Below are positions 28,426-36,471 of a stretch of 64,000 bases of DNA, piece after piece. A program made the translations under genes and the position numbers. This DNA comes from Actinotalea lenta (GTDB lineage: Bacteria; Actinomycetota; Actinomycetes; Actinomycetales; Cellulomonadaceae), in the NCBI RefSeq assembly GCF_030586465.1, contig NZ_JAUQYP010000001.1, positions 558,001 through 622,000 of the forward strand, in the 5' to 3' direction. The notes beneath the pieces are model-generated. The model saw nothing but the letters and a program-made list of their open reading frames with translations. It did no database searches and was not told the DNA's origin. Numbering within the stretch: the stretch's first letter is position 1; each line of letters opens with the position of its first letter.

Positions 28426-29213
28426 CGGCCCACCCCCATGAGGTCGGACACCGAGGTGTCGGTGAGCGCCTCGACCACGTGCGGCAGGGCCAGGTAGGCC
28501 GTGACGCCCAAGGTCAGGGTGAGCAGGATCTTCAGCGGGAAGCCCAGCGCGAAGGCGTTCAGCGCCGGGGCGACCCTGGTCAGCAGGCCCAGGCCCACGT
28601 CGGCCAGGAAGAGCACTGCGATCAGCGGGCCGGCGATCTGCAGCGCGGACACGAACAGCTGCGTCACCCCCGTCGTCAGGGCGTGGGCGAGGACCGACAG
28701 GTCCAGCCCGGCCCCCAGGGGCAGCGCGTCGAACGTGCGCGCCAGGCCCGCGAGCACCACCTGGTACGCGTTCGACGCGAACAGGAGTGCCAGCGTGGTC
28801 AGCTGGTAGAGGCGGGACCACTGCGCGCCGGAGGTCATGGACATCGGGTCGAACGCACTGGCGAGCTGGAAGCCGCCGAACAGGTCGATCGCGGCCCCCG
28901 CGGCCTGCACGGCCGCGAACACCATCGCGACGACGAACCCGAGCGCGGCCCCGGTCACGACCTGGAGCACCACGTCGCCCAGGAAGGTCGCGGTCCCCGA
29001 CGCGATCTCGGTGCCGGCCGGCGCGCCCGCCGCTGCCGCCGCACGCGCCGCCCGGGGCGCCATCGCGAGAGCGAGGCCCATCGCAAGCATGGCCTTGACG
29101 GTGCCCGGCACCGCGCGGTGCGCAAACGGCGGGGCGATCACCAGGAACGCCGCGATCCGCACCCCGGCGAGCATGACGACCTCGACGGTGGCCAGCGGGA
29201 AGACGAGCTGCAC
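28422..29213 (-). CDS. fliR: Flagellar export protein FliR
   Basis: 263 residues, about six hydrophobic segments. FliR with FliP and FliQ forms the helical entry core of the flagellar type III export gate. Family features include IAAFLVIAPPFAHRAVPGTVKAMLAMGL near the start, DLFGGFQLASAFDPMSMTSG, and VGLGLLTRVAPALNAFALGFPLKI. It starts 3 bp after the fliQ stop and is followed immediately by flhB. Confidence 0.96.
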   Translation of the reverse strand: MQLVFPLATVEVVMLAGVRIAAFLVIAPPFAHRAVPGTVKAMLAMGLALAMAPRAARAAAAAGAPAGTEIASGTATFLGDVVLQVVTGAALGFVVAMVFAAVQAAGAAIDLFGGFQLASAFDPMSMTSGAQWSRLYQLTTLALLFASNAYQVVLAGLARTFDALPLGAGLDLSVLAHALTTGVTQLFVSALQIAGPLIAVLFLADVGLGLLTRVAPALNAFALGFPLKILLTLTLGVTAYLALPHVVEALTDTSVSDLMGVGR

Positions 29214-29216
29214 GGC

Positions 29217-29489
29217 TCAGCCCCCCAGCAGGGTCGGGATCCGGCCGAACATCTGGGTGGTGAAGGACACCACCTCGCCGATCATCCAGTGCCCCGCGAT
29301 CAGCAACGCGATCGCCACCGCGATCGCCTTCGGCACGAACGACAGCGTCACCTCCTGCACCTGCGTGATCGACTGCAGCAGGGAGACCGCGAAGCCCACC
29401 ACGAGCGCGGTGATGAGGATGGGCGCGGCGAGCTTGCCCGCCAGGATCAGTGCCTGGAGACCGATGTCGAGAACGGCGGAGGTGTCCAT
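29217..29489 (-). CDS. fliQ: Flagellar export protein FliQ
   Basis: 90 residues with two membrane helices (about 12-38 and 50-75). Family motifs are LILAGKLAAPILITALVVGF, SITQVQEVTLSFVPK and GHWMIGEVVSFT. FliQ wraps FliP in the export gate. Its start overlaps the fliP stop by one base (TGATG-type junction at 29489). Confidence 0.97.
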   Translation of the reverse strand: MDTSAVLDIGLQALILAGKLAAPILITALVVGFAVSLLQSITQVQEVTLSFVPKAIAVAIALLIAGHWMIGEVVSFTTQMFGRIPTLLGG

Positions 29490-30343
29490 CAGCCGAAGCT
29501 CCCCAGCAGCGACGTGACGACCAGGCCCCAGCCGTCCACCAGCACGAACAGCAGCAGCTTGAACGGCAGCGACACCATCACCGGCGGCAGCATCATCATG
29601 CCCATGCTCATCAGGGACGCCGAGACGACCAGGTCGATGACCAGGAACGGCACGAAGATCACGAACCCGATGAGGAACGCCGACCGCAGCTCGGAGAGCA
29701 TGAACGCCGGGATCAGGGTGGTCATCTCCACGTCGGCGGGCGTGTCCGGGTTCGGCCGGTCCGCGGCCCGCTCGATCAGGGCGATGTCCGACTCGCGGGT
29801 CTGCCCGAGCATGAAGGTCCGCAGCGGACCCTGACCGACGTCGACGGCCTCGGAGAACGTCATCTCACCGTGCAGGTAGGGCTGCACCGCGGTCGAGTTC
29901 ACCTCGCTGAGCACGGGAGCCATCACGAACAGGGACAGGAAGAGCGCGAGCCCGGCGATCACCTGGTTGGGGGGCACGCCCTGCAGCCCCAGCGCGTTCC
30001 GGGTCAGGGCGAGGACGACGAAGATCTTGGTGAAGCCCGTCATCATCAGCAGCAGCGACGGCGCCACCGACAGCAGGGTGATGGTCAGCAGGACCACGAC
30101 GGGGCTGCTGGGCTGGCCGTCGATGCCGTTGATGTCCACGCTCACGGTCGGGCCAGGCGCGCTCGGGTCTGCCGGCGCGGTCGGCGCGGCGGGATCCGTG
30201 GGCGGCGCGGCGGCGTAGGCGACCTGCGTGCTCAGGACGGCGAAGCCGATCGCGAGCAGCAGGATGAGGCCGAGCACCGTCAGGCTCGGGCGCCGTCGTG
30301 CGGCGGAGGGCCGCCCGGGGCGAGCGACCTGCTGGGCAGTCAA
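29489..30343 (-). CDS. fliP: Flagellar export protein FliP
   Basis: About 284 residues. N-terminal membrane helix or signal (LTVLGLILLLAIGFAVLSTQVAYA), then a short Pro/Ala linker and the conserved core: LLTITLLSVAPSLLLMMTGFTKIFVVL, RNALGLQGVPPNQVIAGLALFLS, TLIPAFMLSELRSAFLIGF, VSASLMSMGMMMLPP. FliP forms the pentameric heart of the export gate. The start is uncertain; TTG 30343 overlaps the fliO stop (TTGA, 30340-30343) and includes the whole signal region, so it is preferred. No strong ribosome binding site is present. Confidence 0.94.
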   Translation of the reverse strand: MTAQQVARPGRPSAARRRPSLTVLGLILLLAIGFAVLSTQVAYAAAPPTDPAAPTAPADPSAPGPTVSVDINGIDGQPSSPVVVLLTITLLSVAPSLLLMMTGFTKIFVVLALTRNALGLQGVPPNQVIAGLALFLSLFVMAPVLSEVNSTAVQPYLHGEMTFSEAVDVGQGPLRTFMLGQTRESDIALIERAADRPNPDTPADVEMTTLIPAFMLSELRSAFLIGFVIFVPFLVIDLVVSASLMSMGMMMLPPVMVSLPFKLLLFVLVDGWGLVVTSLLGSFG

Positions 30344-30894
30344 CGCCGGATGGTCCGTTCCTGCACCGCAGCCACCGCCTGACGCCAGGTGGCCGGCGCC
30401 AGGATCGATCCCTCGAGGGGGCTGCGGGGCGTGGGAACCGCGGGCGTCCGTGCCGCGGGGGTCGACGGGTGGATGGCGCGCGCGGCGGGCCGCGTGCTGG
30501 ACGCTCTCGACGACGTCGCGAGCGCGAGGACGGACGTGGCCGGCTCGTCGTCGGTGACGTCGTCCGCGAGGACCTCGTCGAGGTCGACCAGCCGTGCGAG
30601 GTCGGCGGGGTCGATCTCGGTGCGCGCGTCGGGCTCGACGTCCTGGACCGCGGTGAGCTCGGTGAGCAGCGAGACCCCCTGGTCGGTGACCCCCAGCAGG
30701 AGCCGGCGGCCCTCGACCTCGACCACCGTGACGCCCGCGTGCCGGCCCAGGCTCTGCCGGCCGACCACGCGCACGGTCGCGGCCTTGATGCGCGTGCCGC
30801 CGGAGGTCTTGCGGGCCAGCCACCACAGCAGGCCGAGCACGACCGCCAGCGCGAGCAGCACGCGCAGGCCGAGGACGAGTCCGGAGGAATCCAT
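30340..30894 (-). CDS. fliO: Flagellar biosynthesis protein FliO
   Basis: 184 residues. One N-terminal membrane helix (VLGLRVLLALAVVLGLLWWLARK) and the FliO domain with RVVGRQSLGRHAGVTVVEVEGRRLLLGVTDQGVSLLTEL. FliO aids assembly of the FliP ring. The C-terminal 90 residues are a Ser/Thr/Pro/Ala-rich cytoplasmic tail without recognisable motifs, longer than in E. coli. The start abuts the fliN stop, sharing one base. Confidence 0.93.
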   Translation of the reverse strand: MDSSGLVLGLRVLLALAVVLGLLWWLARKTSGGTRIKAATVRVVGRQSLGRHAGVTVVEVEGRRLLLGVTDQGVSLLTELTAVQDVEPDARTEIDPADLARLVDLDEVLADDVTDDEPATSVLALATSSRASSTRPAARAIHPSTPAARTPAVPTPRSPLEGSILAPATWRQAVAAVQERTIRR

Positions 30895-31619
30895 CAGGAG
30901 GCGCTCTCCGTGACGATCTCGGTGATCCGGATGCCGTAGTCCTCGTCCACGACGACGACCTCACCGCGAGCGACGAGGCGGCCGTTGACCAGGACGTCGG
31001 CGGGGGCCCCGGCCGCGCGGTCCAGCTCGAGGATCGTGCCGGGCACCAGGTCCAGCACCTGGCGGACCGGGAGCTTGGTGCGCCCGATCTCCGCCGTGAG
31101 CGTCATCTCGACGTCGTGCAGCAGGCGCATGCCGTACGAGTCGGCGCGCGAGCCGGCGGCGGGGGCGGCGGCGGGGGCGGCGTCGCGCTGGTGCGGGACG
31201 TCGGAGACCGTCTGACGGATCCGCAGACCGAACCACGCGACGGCGGTGCCCAAGGTGTCCACGAGGGCGAAGGTGCGCACGTCGGGCGCCGCGAGCGCGT
31301 CGGCGACCGGGGCTTCGACGGCCTCGTCGAGCACGCCCGTCCCGAGGGTCCGGCCCGCGGCCTCCAGCGCAGGCCGCACGGCGTCGGCCAGCGAGAGGCC
31401 GACGGCCGTGGCCAGCGCCGCCGCGACCGCCTCCCCGGCGACGGCGACCAGGTCGGCGCTCGTGGCGCCCACGAACCCGGCTCGCACGGAGGCGGCGTCG
31501 GGCTCCGGCATCCCGGCCTGGGTCGCGTCGACGACCTCGAGCGGAACCGGCGAGGGCAGCGCGGTGGCGAACGCCTGGGCGGCCGCCTCGGCGGTCGCGA
31601 CGTCGGTGGGGACGGACAT
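30894..31619 (-). CDS. fliN: Flagellar motor switch protein FliN (extended, FliY-like)
   Basis: 241 residues. The C-terminal 85 residues form the FliN/SpoA domain (LLHDVEMTLTAEIGRTKLPVRQVLDLVPGTILELDR, VLVNGRLVARGEVVVVDEDYGIRITEIV). The N-terminal 150 residues are an Ala-rich domain (FVGATSADLVAVAGEAVAAAL) that may be a CheC-like remnant as in FliY, but no clear E-x2-N catalytic helix is seen. FliN sits at the base of the C-ring and binds CheY-P and the FliH/FliI export complex. It lies 8 bp after fliM. Confidence 0.94.
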   Translation of the reverse strand: MSVPTDVATAEAAAQAFATALPSPVPLEVVDATQAGMPEPDAASVRAGFVGATSADLVAVAGEAVAAALATAVGLSLADAVRPALEAAGRTLGTGVLDEAVEAPVADALAAPDVRTFALVDTLGTAVAWFGLRIRQTVSDVPHQRDAAPAAAPAAGSRADSYGMRLLHDVEMTLTAEIGRTKLPVRQVLDLVPGTILELDRAAGAPADVLVNGRLVARGEVVVVDEDYGIRITEIVTESAS

Positions 31620-31627
31620 GGTGCTCC

Positions 31628-32551
31628 TCAGTGCTCCTTGCGGTCTGCGGCCACGACCAGGCAGGCCAGCCGCTTGCCGTTGCTCCCGATGGCCGCCTTG
31701 GCCAGCACGACGTCGTCCACGACGACGTCCAGCGGCGTGTCGGACCGGTGCTGCAGCCCGATGACGTCGCCGACCTGCAGCTCGCCGATCTCGTCGGTGG
31801 TCACCGTCAGCGGCTGGAACCGCACGGCGACGCCCACCGGGACGTCGCGTACCTGGGCGGACAGCGCACGGACCGCCGCGTCGTGGTCGCGCAGCTCGTC
31901 GGGTGTGCGCGCATCCGTGCCGTCGGCTTCACGCAGCGCGGCGAGCACCGCGTCGGCGGGCAGCATCAAGGTGGCCTCGTCGTGCCGGTTGCCCAGCTCG
32001 ATGACGAACGTGGCGACCAGCACCGTCTCCTGGGCGGCGGCGGCCTGGACGAACTGCGGTGCGTACTGCACCGACTTCGCGGTGAGCTCGAGGCGGGTGA
32101 CGGACGTGAACGCGTAGGCCAGCTCGTGCAGGCCGGTCTGCACCAGCTCACGCAGCAGCTGCCACTCGATCTCTGTCATCTCGCGGTCGGCGGGACCGAT
32201 GGGCTGGCCCGGGCCGCCGAGCAGGTAGTCGACCCAGACCATCCCCGCGTCGACGGGAAGCTGCAGCACGCCCGTGGCGCGAGCCGGCTCCACGCCGCAC
32301 AGGATCATCAGGCTGGTCGACGGGAGCGGCCGGATGTACTCGTCATAGGTGCGCAGCTCGACCCCGTCCAGGGCGATCTGGGCGACCACGCGGGTGCGGG
32401 ACGTCAGCAGCGTGCCCCACTGGCGCGCGAAGGTCTCCATCGCGACTTCGAGGATCCGCGCGTGCTCGCGCGCGAGCGTCATGGGACGCCGGAAGTCGTA
32501 GAGCTCCGGCTCCGCCGAACGCTGGCGGCGCTTCGCAGGGGCTGCGTTCAC
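31628..32551 (-). CDS. fliM: Flagellar motor switch protein FliM
   Basis: 307 residues from GTG 32551. The N-terminus has YDFRRPMTLAREHARILEVAMETFARQW, then the CheC-like middle domain (VWVDYLLGGPG, EMTEIEWQLLRELVQTGLHEL) and the SpoA domain (VRFQPLTVTTDEIGELQVGDVIGL). FliM receives CheY-P and controls rotation direction. The canonical N-terminal CheY-binding peptide (LSQ-x-EID) is not seen; SAEPELYDF takes its place. The start is uncertain because upstream in-frame codons exist to 32671. Confidence 0.94.
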   Translation of the reverse strand: MNAAPAKRRQRSAEPELYDFRRPMTLAREHARILEVAMETFARQWGTLLTSRTRVVAQIALDGVELRTYDEYIRPLPSTSLMILCGVEPARATGVLQLPVDAGMVWVDYLLGGPGQPIGPADREMTEIEWQLLRELVQTGLHELAYAFTSVTRLELTAKSVQYAPQFVQAAAAQETVLVATFVIELGNRHDEATLMLPADAVLAALREADGTDARTPDELRDHDAAVRALSAQVRDVPVGVAVRFQPLTVTTDEIGELQVGDVIGLQHRSDTPLDVVVDDVVLAKAAIGSNGKRLACLVVAADRKEH

Positions 32552-32690
32552 GCGCTGCCCATCGGCCGGTTGCGGGCAGGCATGAGGCGTCGCGAGCCAC
32601 AGGTTCGGCGCAGGCGTCGAATCACCCGGCAAGGTGCCCCACCGGCGTACCGTCGGGGCGGGACCGGTCACGGTGGACCGGTGATCGGAC

Positions 32691-32733
32691 CCGGGCGTCG
32701 TGCCCGGTAGCGGGCCCGGGCCTCCTGCCCGGG
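32691..32733. repeat. Two GC hairpins in the fliL-fliM gap
   Basis: CCGGGC (32691-32696) pairs with GCCCGG (32702-32707), and CCCGGGC (32715-32721) with GCCCGGG (32727-32733); loops are 5 nt each. They lie in the 244-bp gap between fliL and fliM, the largest gap of the unit, and may act as an attenuator or as mRNA processing or stability elements. Confidence 0.5.
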
Positions 32734-32795
32734 ACGTGGGTGGCCGACCGGTGGGGCCGGCCGCGCGAGGGCCGCTCAGCCCCCGCGCGTCGTCG

Positions 32796-33320
32796 TCACT
32801 GCGTGACGAAGTCCGTGAAGTAGACGTCCATCACCTCGCCCTCGTAGGCGTGCTCGAGCTCGGCGCGCAGCTCCGCCTTCAGGGCAGCGCGCTTGGCGAC
32901 GTCGTTGACCGCGTCGAGCGGCTTCTGGGAGAACAGCGCGATCGCGAGGTCCAGGGCCTTGGCGGTCTCGGGGTCCTGGTGGACGCTGTCGGTGAGCTGT
33001 AGCGCGATGCCCAGTCGCAGGTAGTGCCCACCGGCCAGGTTGATGCTCACCGAGTCGATGACGAGCACCTTCCCCGGCTTGTACGTGGGAGCCGCCGATG
33101 CGGCCGGCGTCCCGTGCGCGGAGGCTCCGGCGGACTTCGGCTTCAGGACGAACCAGTAGCCGGCGCCGGCCGCGAGCAGCACCACGACGAGGATGATCGC
33201 GATCAGCGCCTTCTTGCCCTTCTTGGCGGGCACCTCGTCGGCGCCACCGGCCACGGCGCCGGATCCGCCCTTGGCACCGATCTTCTTCTTGTCGGAGACC
33301 ACGCGCGTCTCGGTAGCCAT
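32796..33320 (-). CDS. fliL: Flagellar basal body-associated protein FliL
   Basis: 174 residues. Basic cytoplasmic N-terminus, one membrane helix (ALIAIILVVVLLAAGAGYWFV, about 38-58), then an external FliL domain (VLVIDSVSINLAGGHYLRLGIALQLT, ELRAELEHAYEGEVMDVYFTDFV). FliL forms a ring around the MotA/MotB stator and supports its activity. ATG 33320 lies 5 bp after the motB stop. Followed by a 244-bp gap before fliM that contains hairpins. Confidence 0.95.
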   Translation of the reverse strand: MATETRVVSDKKKIGAKGGSGAVAGGADEVPAKKGKKALIAIILVVVLLAAGAGYWFVLKPKSAGASAHGTPAASAAPTYKPGKVLVIDSVSINLAGGHYLRLGIALQLTDSVHQDPETAKALDLAIALFSQKPLDAVNDVAKRAALKAELRAELEHAYEGEVMDVYFTDFVTQ

Positions 33321-33325
33321 CGGTG

Positions 33326-34213
33326 TCACCCCTTCTTCGCTGCGATCTCGGGCAGGTACTTGCGGATCTCGTCCGAGACCGAGGTCAGGATCACGAGGTC
33401 CACCCTGCGGTTGGCGCTGTTCGGGTCGCCGTGGTCGTGGGAGACCGGTCGCTGGTCGCTGAAGCCGGTCGCGGAGATTCGGGCGCCCGGCACGCCGCCC
33501 GTCTCGACCAGGCGGCGCAGGACCTTGACGGCGCGGTCGGCGGAGAGCTCCCAGTTGGTCGCGTAGAGGCGCCCGTCGGTCGGGTTGGAGTTGGTGTGGC
33601 CCTCGACCGAGAGCTCGTCGCCGATGCCGCGCAGCACGGGGGCCATCGAGTCGAGCACCGCCTGGGCGGTCGCTGTGAGGGTGGCCGAGCCCTCGGAGAA
33701 GAACACGTCGTCCGCCTTGAGACCGACGACCAGGCCGCGGGCAGTGACCTGGTAGGACACCCGGTCGCTCAGTCCCTCCTTGGCGAGCCGGGCGGCGATC
33801 GCGTCGGCGATCGTGGACAGCCGGCCGTACTCGGTGACGGCCAGGTCGTAGTTCTTCTGCTCCTGCGTCAGGTCGGTGGTCGGGGTGGGCGGCTGGGTGG
33901 CCTGGGCGTCCACGACCGACGACGTGAAGTCCGGGGAGATCTGATACGTGTCCAGGCCGCTGAGCACGCCGCTGCCGCCGGCCATCATGGACGGCGCCTT
34001 GTGCCCGAAGCCGATCGCCAGGGACTGCTTGAGCTGCTCGAACTTGATCACGTCGACCTTGCTCATCGCGAACAGCACGATGAACAGGCCCACGAGCACC
34101 GTCATCATGTCGGCGTAGGAGACCGCCCACCGTTCGTGGTTCTCGTGCTCCTCATGCTCCTCGCGCTTCGTGCGGGAGCGCCCGTGGCTGCCGTGTCCGT
34201 GGCCGGAGCTCAT
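33326..34213 (-). CDS. motB: Flagellar stator protein MotB
   Basis: 295 residues. The N-terminal cytoplasmic stretch is rich in His and Glu (HGHGSHGRSRTKREEHEEHENHE). The single membrane helix carries the proton-binding Asp35 in WAVSYADMMTVLVGLFIVLFAM, followed by the plug region and the OmpA-like peptidoglycan-binding domain (VEGHTNSNPTDGRLYATNWELSADRA, ANRRVDLVI). It anchors the stator to the wall. The start overlaps the motA stop (ATGA, 34210-34213). The sequence favours H+ as the coupling ion, but this is not certain. Confidence 0.97.
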   Translation of the reverse strand: MSSGHGHGSHGRSRTKREEHEEHENHERWAVSYADMMTVLVGLFIVLFAMSKVDVIKFEQLKQSLAIGFGHKAPSMMAGGSGVLSGLDTYQISPDFTSSVVDAQATQPPTPTTDLTQEQKNYDLAVTEYGRLSTIADAIAARLAKEGLSDRVSYQVTARGLVVGLKADDVFFSEGSATLTATAQAVLDSMAPVLRGIGDELSVEGHTNSNPTDGRLYATNWELSADRAVKVLRRLVETGGVPGARISATGFSDQRPVSHDHGDPNSANRRVDLVILTSVSDEIRKYLPEIAAKKG

Positions 34214-34974
34214 GCGGCCTCCTTGACGGTGCCGGGCGGCATGAGGCTGCGCAGCCGCTGCCCGACCAGCCGCGGGTTGGCACCGGCCTGGATGGCCAGC
34301 AGGCCCTCGACGGCCATCTCCATGTGCGCGACCTCGAGCTCCGAGACGCGCGCGATCCGGGAGGAGATCGGCAACCAGATCAGGTTGGCGGTCAGCAGGC
34401 CCCACAGGGTCGCGACGAACGCAGAGCCGATCATCTCGCCGAGCTGCTCGGGGTTGGACAGGTTGCCGAGCACGTGCACCAGGGCCACGACGGTGCCGAT
34501 GATGCCGATCGTCGGCGCGTAGCCGCCCATGTTCGAGAAGAACTTGGCGCTGACCTTGTCGGCCGCCTTCTTGGACTGGATCTTGGCCTCGAGCATGTCC
34601 CGCAGGTCGTCCGGGTCGGTCCCGTCGATGGCCGACTGCAGGCCCTCGCGCAGGAACTCGTCCTCGACGCCCCTGGCCGCCTCCTCGAGGGCCAGCAGAC
34701 CCTCACGACGAGCCTTGTCCGCGAGCTTGACGATCGCATCGACCGTCTCGTCGCCGTCCGGGAACTTGTACATCAGCCAGGTGTTCAGGCTCTTGACCGT
34801 GCGGAGCACGTCCTTGATGGTGCTGCTGGCCAGGCCGGCACCGATCGTGCCCCCGAGCACGAGCACCATGGGCGGGATGAGGATCACCGAGGTGGGGCTG
34901 GATCCCTCGAGGATGATCGAGAGGATCACCATGCCGAACGCGAGCGCGATCCCTGCGAAGGTTGCCGGATCCAT
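34210..34974 (-). CDS. motA: Flagellar stator protein MotA
   Basis: 254 residues with four membrane segments (about 3-22, 32-50, 150-170, 180-200). Characteristic MotA stretches are PPMVLVLGGTIGAGLASS, GLLALEEAARGVEDEFLREGLQSAIDGTD, NMGGYAPTIGIIGTVVALVHVL and IGSAFVATLWGLLTANLIWLPI. MotA with MotB forms the proton channel that drives rotation. Its start shares one base with the flbD stop (TGATG, 34972-34976). Confidence 0.97.
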   Translation of the reverse strand: MDPATFAGIALAFGMVILSIILEGSSPTSVILIPPMVLVLGGTIGAGLASSTIKDVLRTVKSLNTWLMYKFPDGDETVDAIVKLADKARREGLLALEEAARGVEDEFLREGLQSAIDGTDPDDLRDMLEAKIQSKKAADKVSAKFFSNMGGYAPTIGIIGTVVALVHVLGNLSNPEQLGEMIGSAFVATLWGLLTANLIWLPISSRIARVSELEVAHMEMAVEGLLAIQAGANPRLVGQRLRSLMPPGTVKEAA

Positions 34975-35258
34975 CAGTCACCGTCCGGCACGGGGCTCAA
35001 TCCGCGGGAGCCGGGCCGGAGCTCGGTCACGGCGGCGACCTGCTCCGCGTCGGACTCGTGGGCGAGGACCATGGTCTGGGCCACGACGCGCGCGCGGTAG
35101 GCGACGACGAGCTCGGTGACCTCCTCCATCGACTCCGCGACGATGTACTTCGTCCCGTCGATGAGGGTCAGGATCGTGTCCGGGGTGCTCTCCACACGTT
35201 GGAGCAGGTCCGGGTTCACCGCGAAGCGCGGTCCGTTGAGTCGCGTGACGACGATCAT
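34974..35258 (-). CDS. flbD: FlbD-family flagellar protein (SwrD-like)
   Basis: 94 residues. Starts MIVVTRLNGPRFAVNPDLLQRVESTPDTILTLIDGTKYIV, the hallmark of the FlbD/SwrD family, which in Bacillus raises motor power. The C-terminal 40 residues are variable. It is the first gene of the unit reaching to csrA. ATG 35258 was chosen because AGGGATGG lies at good distance upstream; ATG 35267 is an alternative. A FliA-type promoter sits about 55 bp upstream. Confidence 0.93.
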   Translation of the reverse strand: MIVVTRLNGPRFAVNPDLLQRVESTPDTILTLIDGTKYIVAESMEEVTELVVAYRARVVAQTMVLAHESDAEQVAAVTELRPGSRGLSPVPDGD

Positions 35259-35312
35259 CGTGTCCATCCCTGGTCTGCATCCGGGCCCTTCCATGAGCCC
35301 TTCGGAGGTCTG

Positions 35313-35338
35313 ATCGGCCGGGGGGCGCGACCCCTGAG
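35313..35338 (-). promoter_or_regulatory. FliA-type promoter of the flbD-motA-...-csrA unit
   Basis: On the minus strand CTCAGG (35333-35338), 14-nt spacer, GCCGAT (35313-35318). The -35 box is preceded by GGCAAACC, a sequence also found before the flgB promoter. It lies 55 bp before the flbD start. Confidence 0.72.
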
Positions 35339-35360
35339 GGTTTGCCGACGGCCGCCTTGG

Positions 35361-35421
35361 CGCCCCACGCCCCACCACGCCCCACGCCCCACGCCCCACG
35401 CCCCCACGCCCCCACGCCCCC
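35361..35421. repeat. Tandem CGCCCCA heptamer array
   Basis: About eight consecutive copies of a heptamer CGCCCCA, the last copies extended to CGCCCCCA, on the plus strand. It lies between the flbD promoter and the hairpin repeat. No coding frame explains it. A simple repeat of this type is prone to slippage. Confidence 0.85.
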
Positions 35422-35426
35422 AGAGC

Positions 35427-35465
35427 GTGAAGCGATTCCGTCGGATAGCGACGGTTTCGCTTCAC
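35427..35465 (-). terminator. Hairpin repeat, copy 1 (probable terminator)
   Basis: GTGAAGCGA (35427-35435) pairs with TCGCTTCAC (35457-35465), and CCGTCG (35438-35443) with CGACGG (35449-35454), around the loop GATAG. It overlaps the stop codon of the AbiEi/DUF559-type gene. A 22-bp core (35440-35461) recurs exactly at 36485-36506 on the other side of that gene. Confidence 0.7.
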
Positions 35466-36409
35466 CCCCTGCCCACGCCGCAGCCAGCGCCGCACGGGTG
35501 AGGGGTGCCCGCCCAGCCACGCGCCGCGAGCGCGGTAGCGACCTGGGCCGCGGTCCGGCACGGGGCGACGGCCACGTGTCGCCAGCGGTACCGCAGCGTC
35601 AGGTCGCCACGGGCGATCAATACGGCGTTGTCCCGCCAGACGTCGGCGTCGCGGCGTGCTGCTGCGTGCCAGAGGGCACCGTCGAGTTCGACAACGACGC
35701 CGAAGTCGCGATAGCGCGTGTCAGCACGGACCCACTGGCCGTCGACGACGTCACGCACCTGGAGGTCGGCGGTCGGCAGCCGGTGACGCCGCTCGACGTC
35801 GCGGTGGTACCGCAGCTCGAGGGGCGACTCGACGCCTGCCTCCGCGAGCCCGCACAGCTCGAGGGCCAGAGCGCGCCCGCGGACCGTCGGCCGATCCAGG
35901 AGCGCCTCACGGACCTGCGCAGGCGGGGCACCGGCCCGCGAGGCGTCCGTGAGGAGCCCGACGACGTCGTCCGTCGAGTCCGCCCCCGCGATCAGGTCCA
36001 CGATCGTGTGGACCAGCTCGACCGTGCGCAGGCGGCCGAACGCGGGGGGCATCGGTTCCCGGCGGTAGATCCGAACCCCGGCCGAGGGGCGCACGGCGCG
36101 CGAGCGCGGGATGCTGAGCTCGATCGGCCGCGGCGGACGGTCGAGCATCTCGTGGCGATAGGCCGCGCTCCGGTGGCTCAGCGCAGCCCCGGCACCCGCG
36201 TACAGGAGCGCTGCTCGCGCCGAGGCCTGCCAGCCCACGGGTCCGCTGAACGTCGCCAGCACTCCGTGGTGCAGGCGCTGCCAGTGGCCGGCACGAACCC
36301 GCCGGTCGAGCCACGAGCCCGAGAAGCCAAGGCTGAGCGCCTGCCCCGTCGTCACGACGCCGTCCTGCCGAGCCGCCAGCCTCGCCAGCGCGTCGTCCGT
36401 CCTCGCCAC
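35462..36409 (-). CDS. AbiEi-type N-terminal / DUF559-like C-terminal domain protein
   Basis: 315 residues from GTG 36409, which has a GGGGGG stretch before it; longer starts would run through the hairpin repeat. Residues 1-55 (TDDALARLAARQDGVVTTGQAL, WLDRRVRAGHWQRLHHGVLA) match the winged-helix N-terminus of AbiEi-type antitoxin regulators. The C-terminal 100 residues (VRADTRYRDFGVVVELDGALWH, then DVWRDNAVLIARGDLTLRYRW) resemble the DUF559/Vsr endonuclease-like fold. Such genes are common orphans in actinobacteria. No partner toxin is adjacent. It interrupts the flagellar island and is flanked by a hairpin repeat, so it may have been inserted. Confidence 0.7.
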   Translation of the reverse strand: MARTDDALARLAARQDGVVTTGQALSLGFSGSWLDRRVRAGHWQRLHHGVLATFSGPVGWQASARAALLYAGAGAALSHRSAAYRHEMLDRPPRPIELSIPRSRAVRPSAGVRIYRREPMPPAFGRLRTVELVHTIVDLIAGADSTDDVVGLLTDASRAGAPPAQVREALLDRPTVRGRALALELCGLAEAGVESPLELRYHRDVERRHRLPTADLQVRDVVDGQWVRADTRYRDFGVVVELDGALWHAAARRDADVWRDNAVLIARGDLTLRYRWRHVAVAPCRTAAQVATALAARGWAGTPHPCGAGCGVGRG

Positions 36410-36471
36410 CCCCCGAGCCAACCGCCGTTCGCCGGATCGCGGGGGTGCCTGTGGACAACGCGCCCCGGAGC

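Noticed and set aside
31628-32671. Longer FliM beginning at ATG 32671
   Set aside because: The extra 40 residues (GDSTPAPNLWLATPHACPQ region) are unlike FliM and run into the hairpin region; GTG 32551 gives a family-like start, although the longer form is not excluded.
35361-35421. CRISPR-like array
   Set aside because: The unit is only 7-8 bp without spacers; it is a simple tandem repeat and no cas genes are near.
35462-36409. Toxin-antitoxin pair (AbiEi/AbiEii)
   Set aside because: Only the AbiEi-type N-terminal domain is present; no nucleotidyltransferase toxin gene is adjacent, and flanking genes are flagellar.
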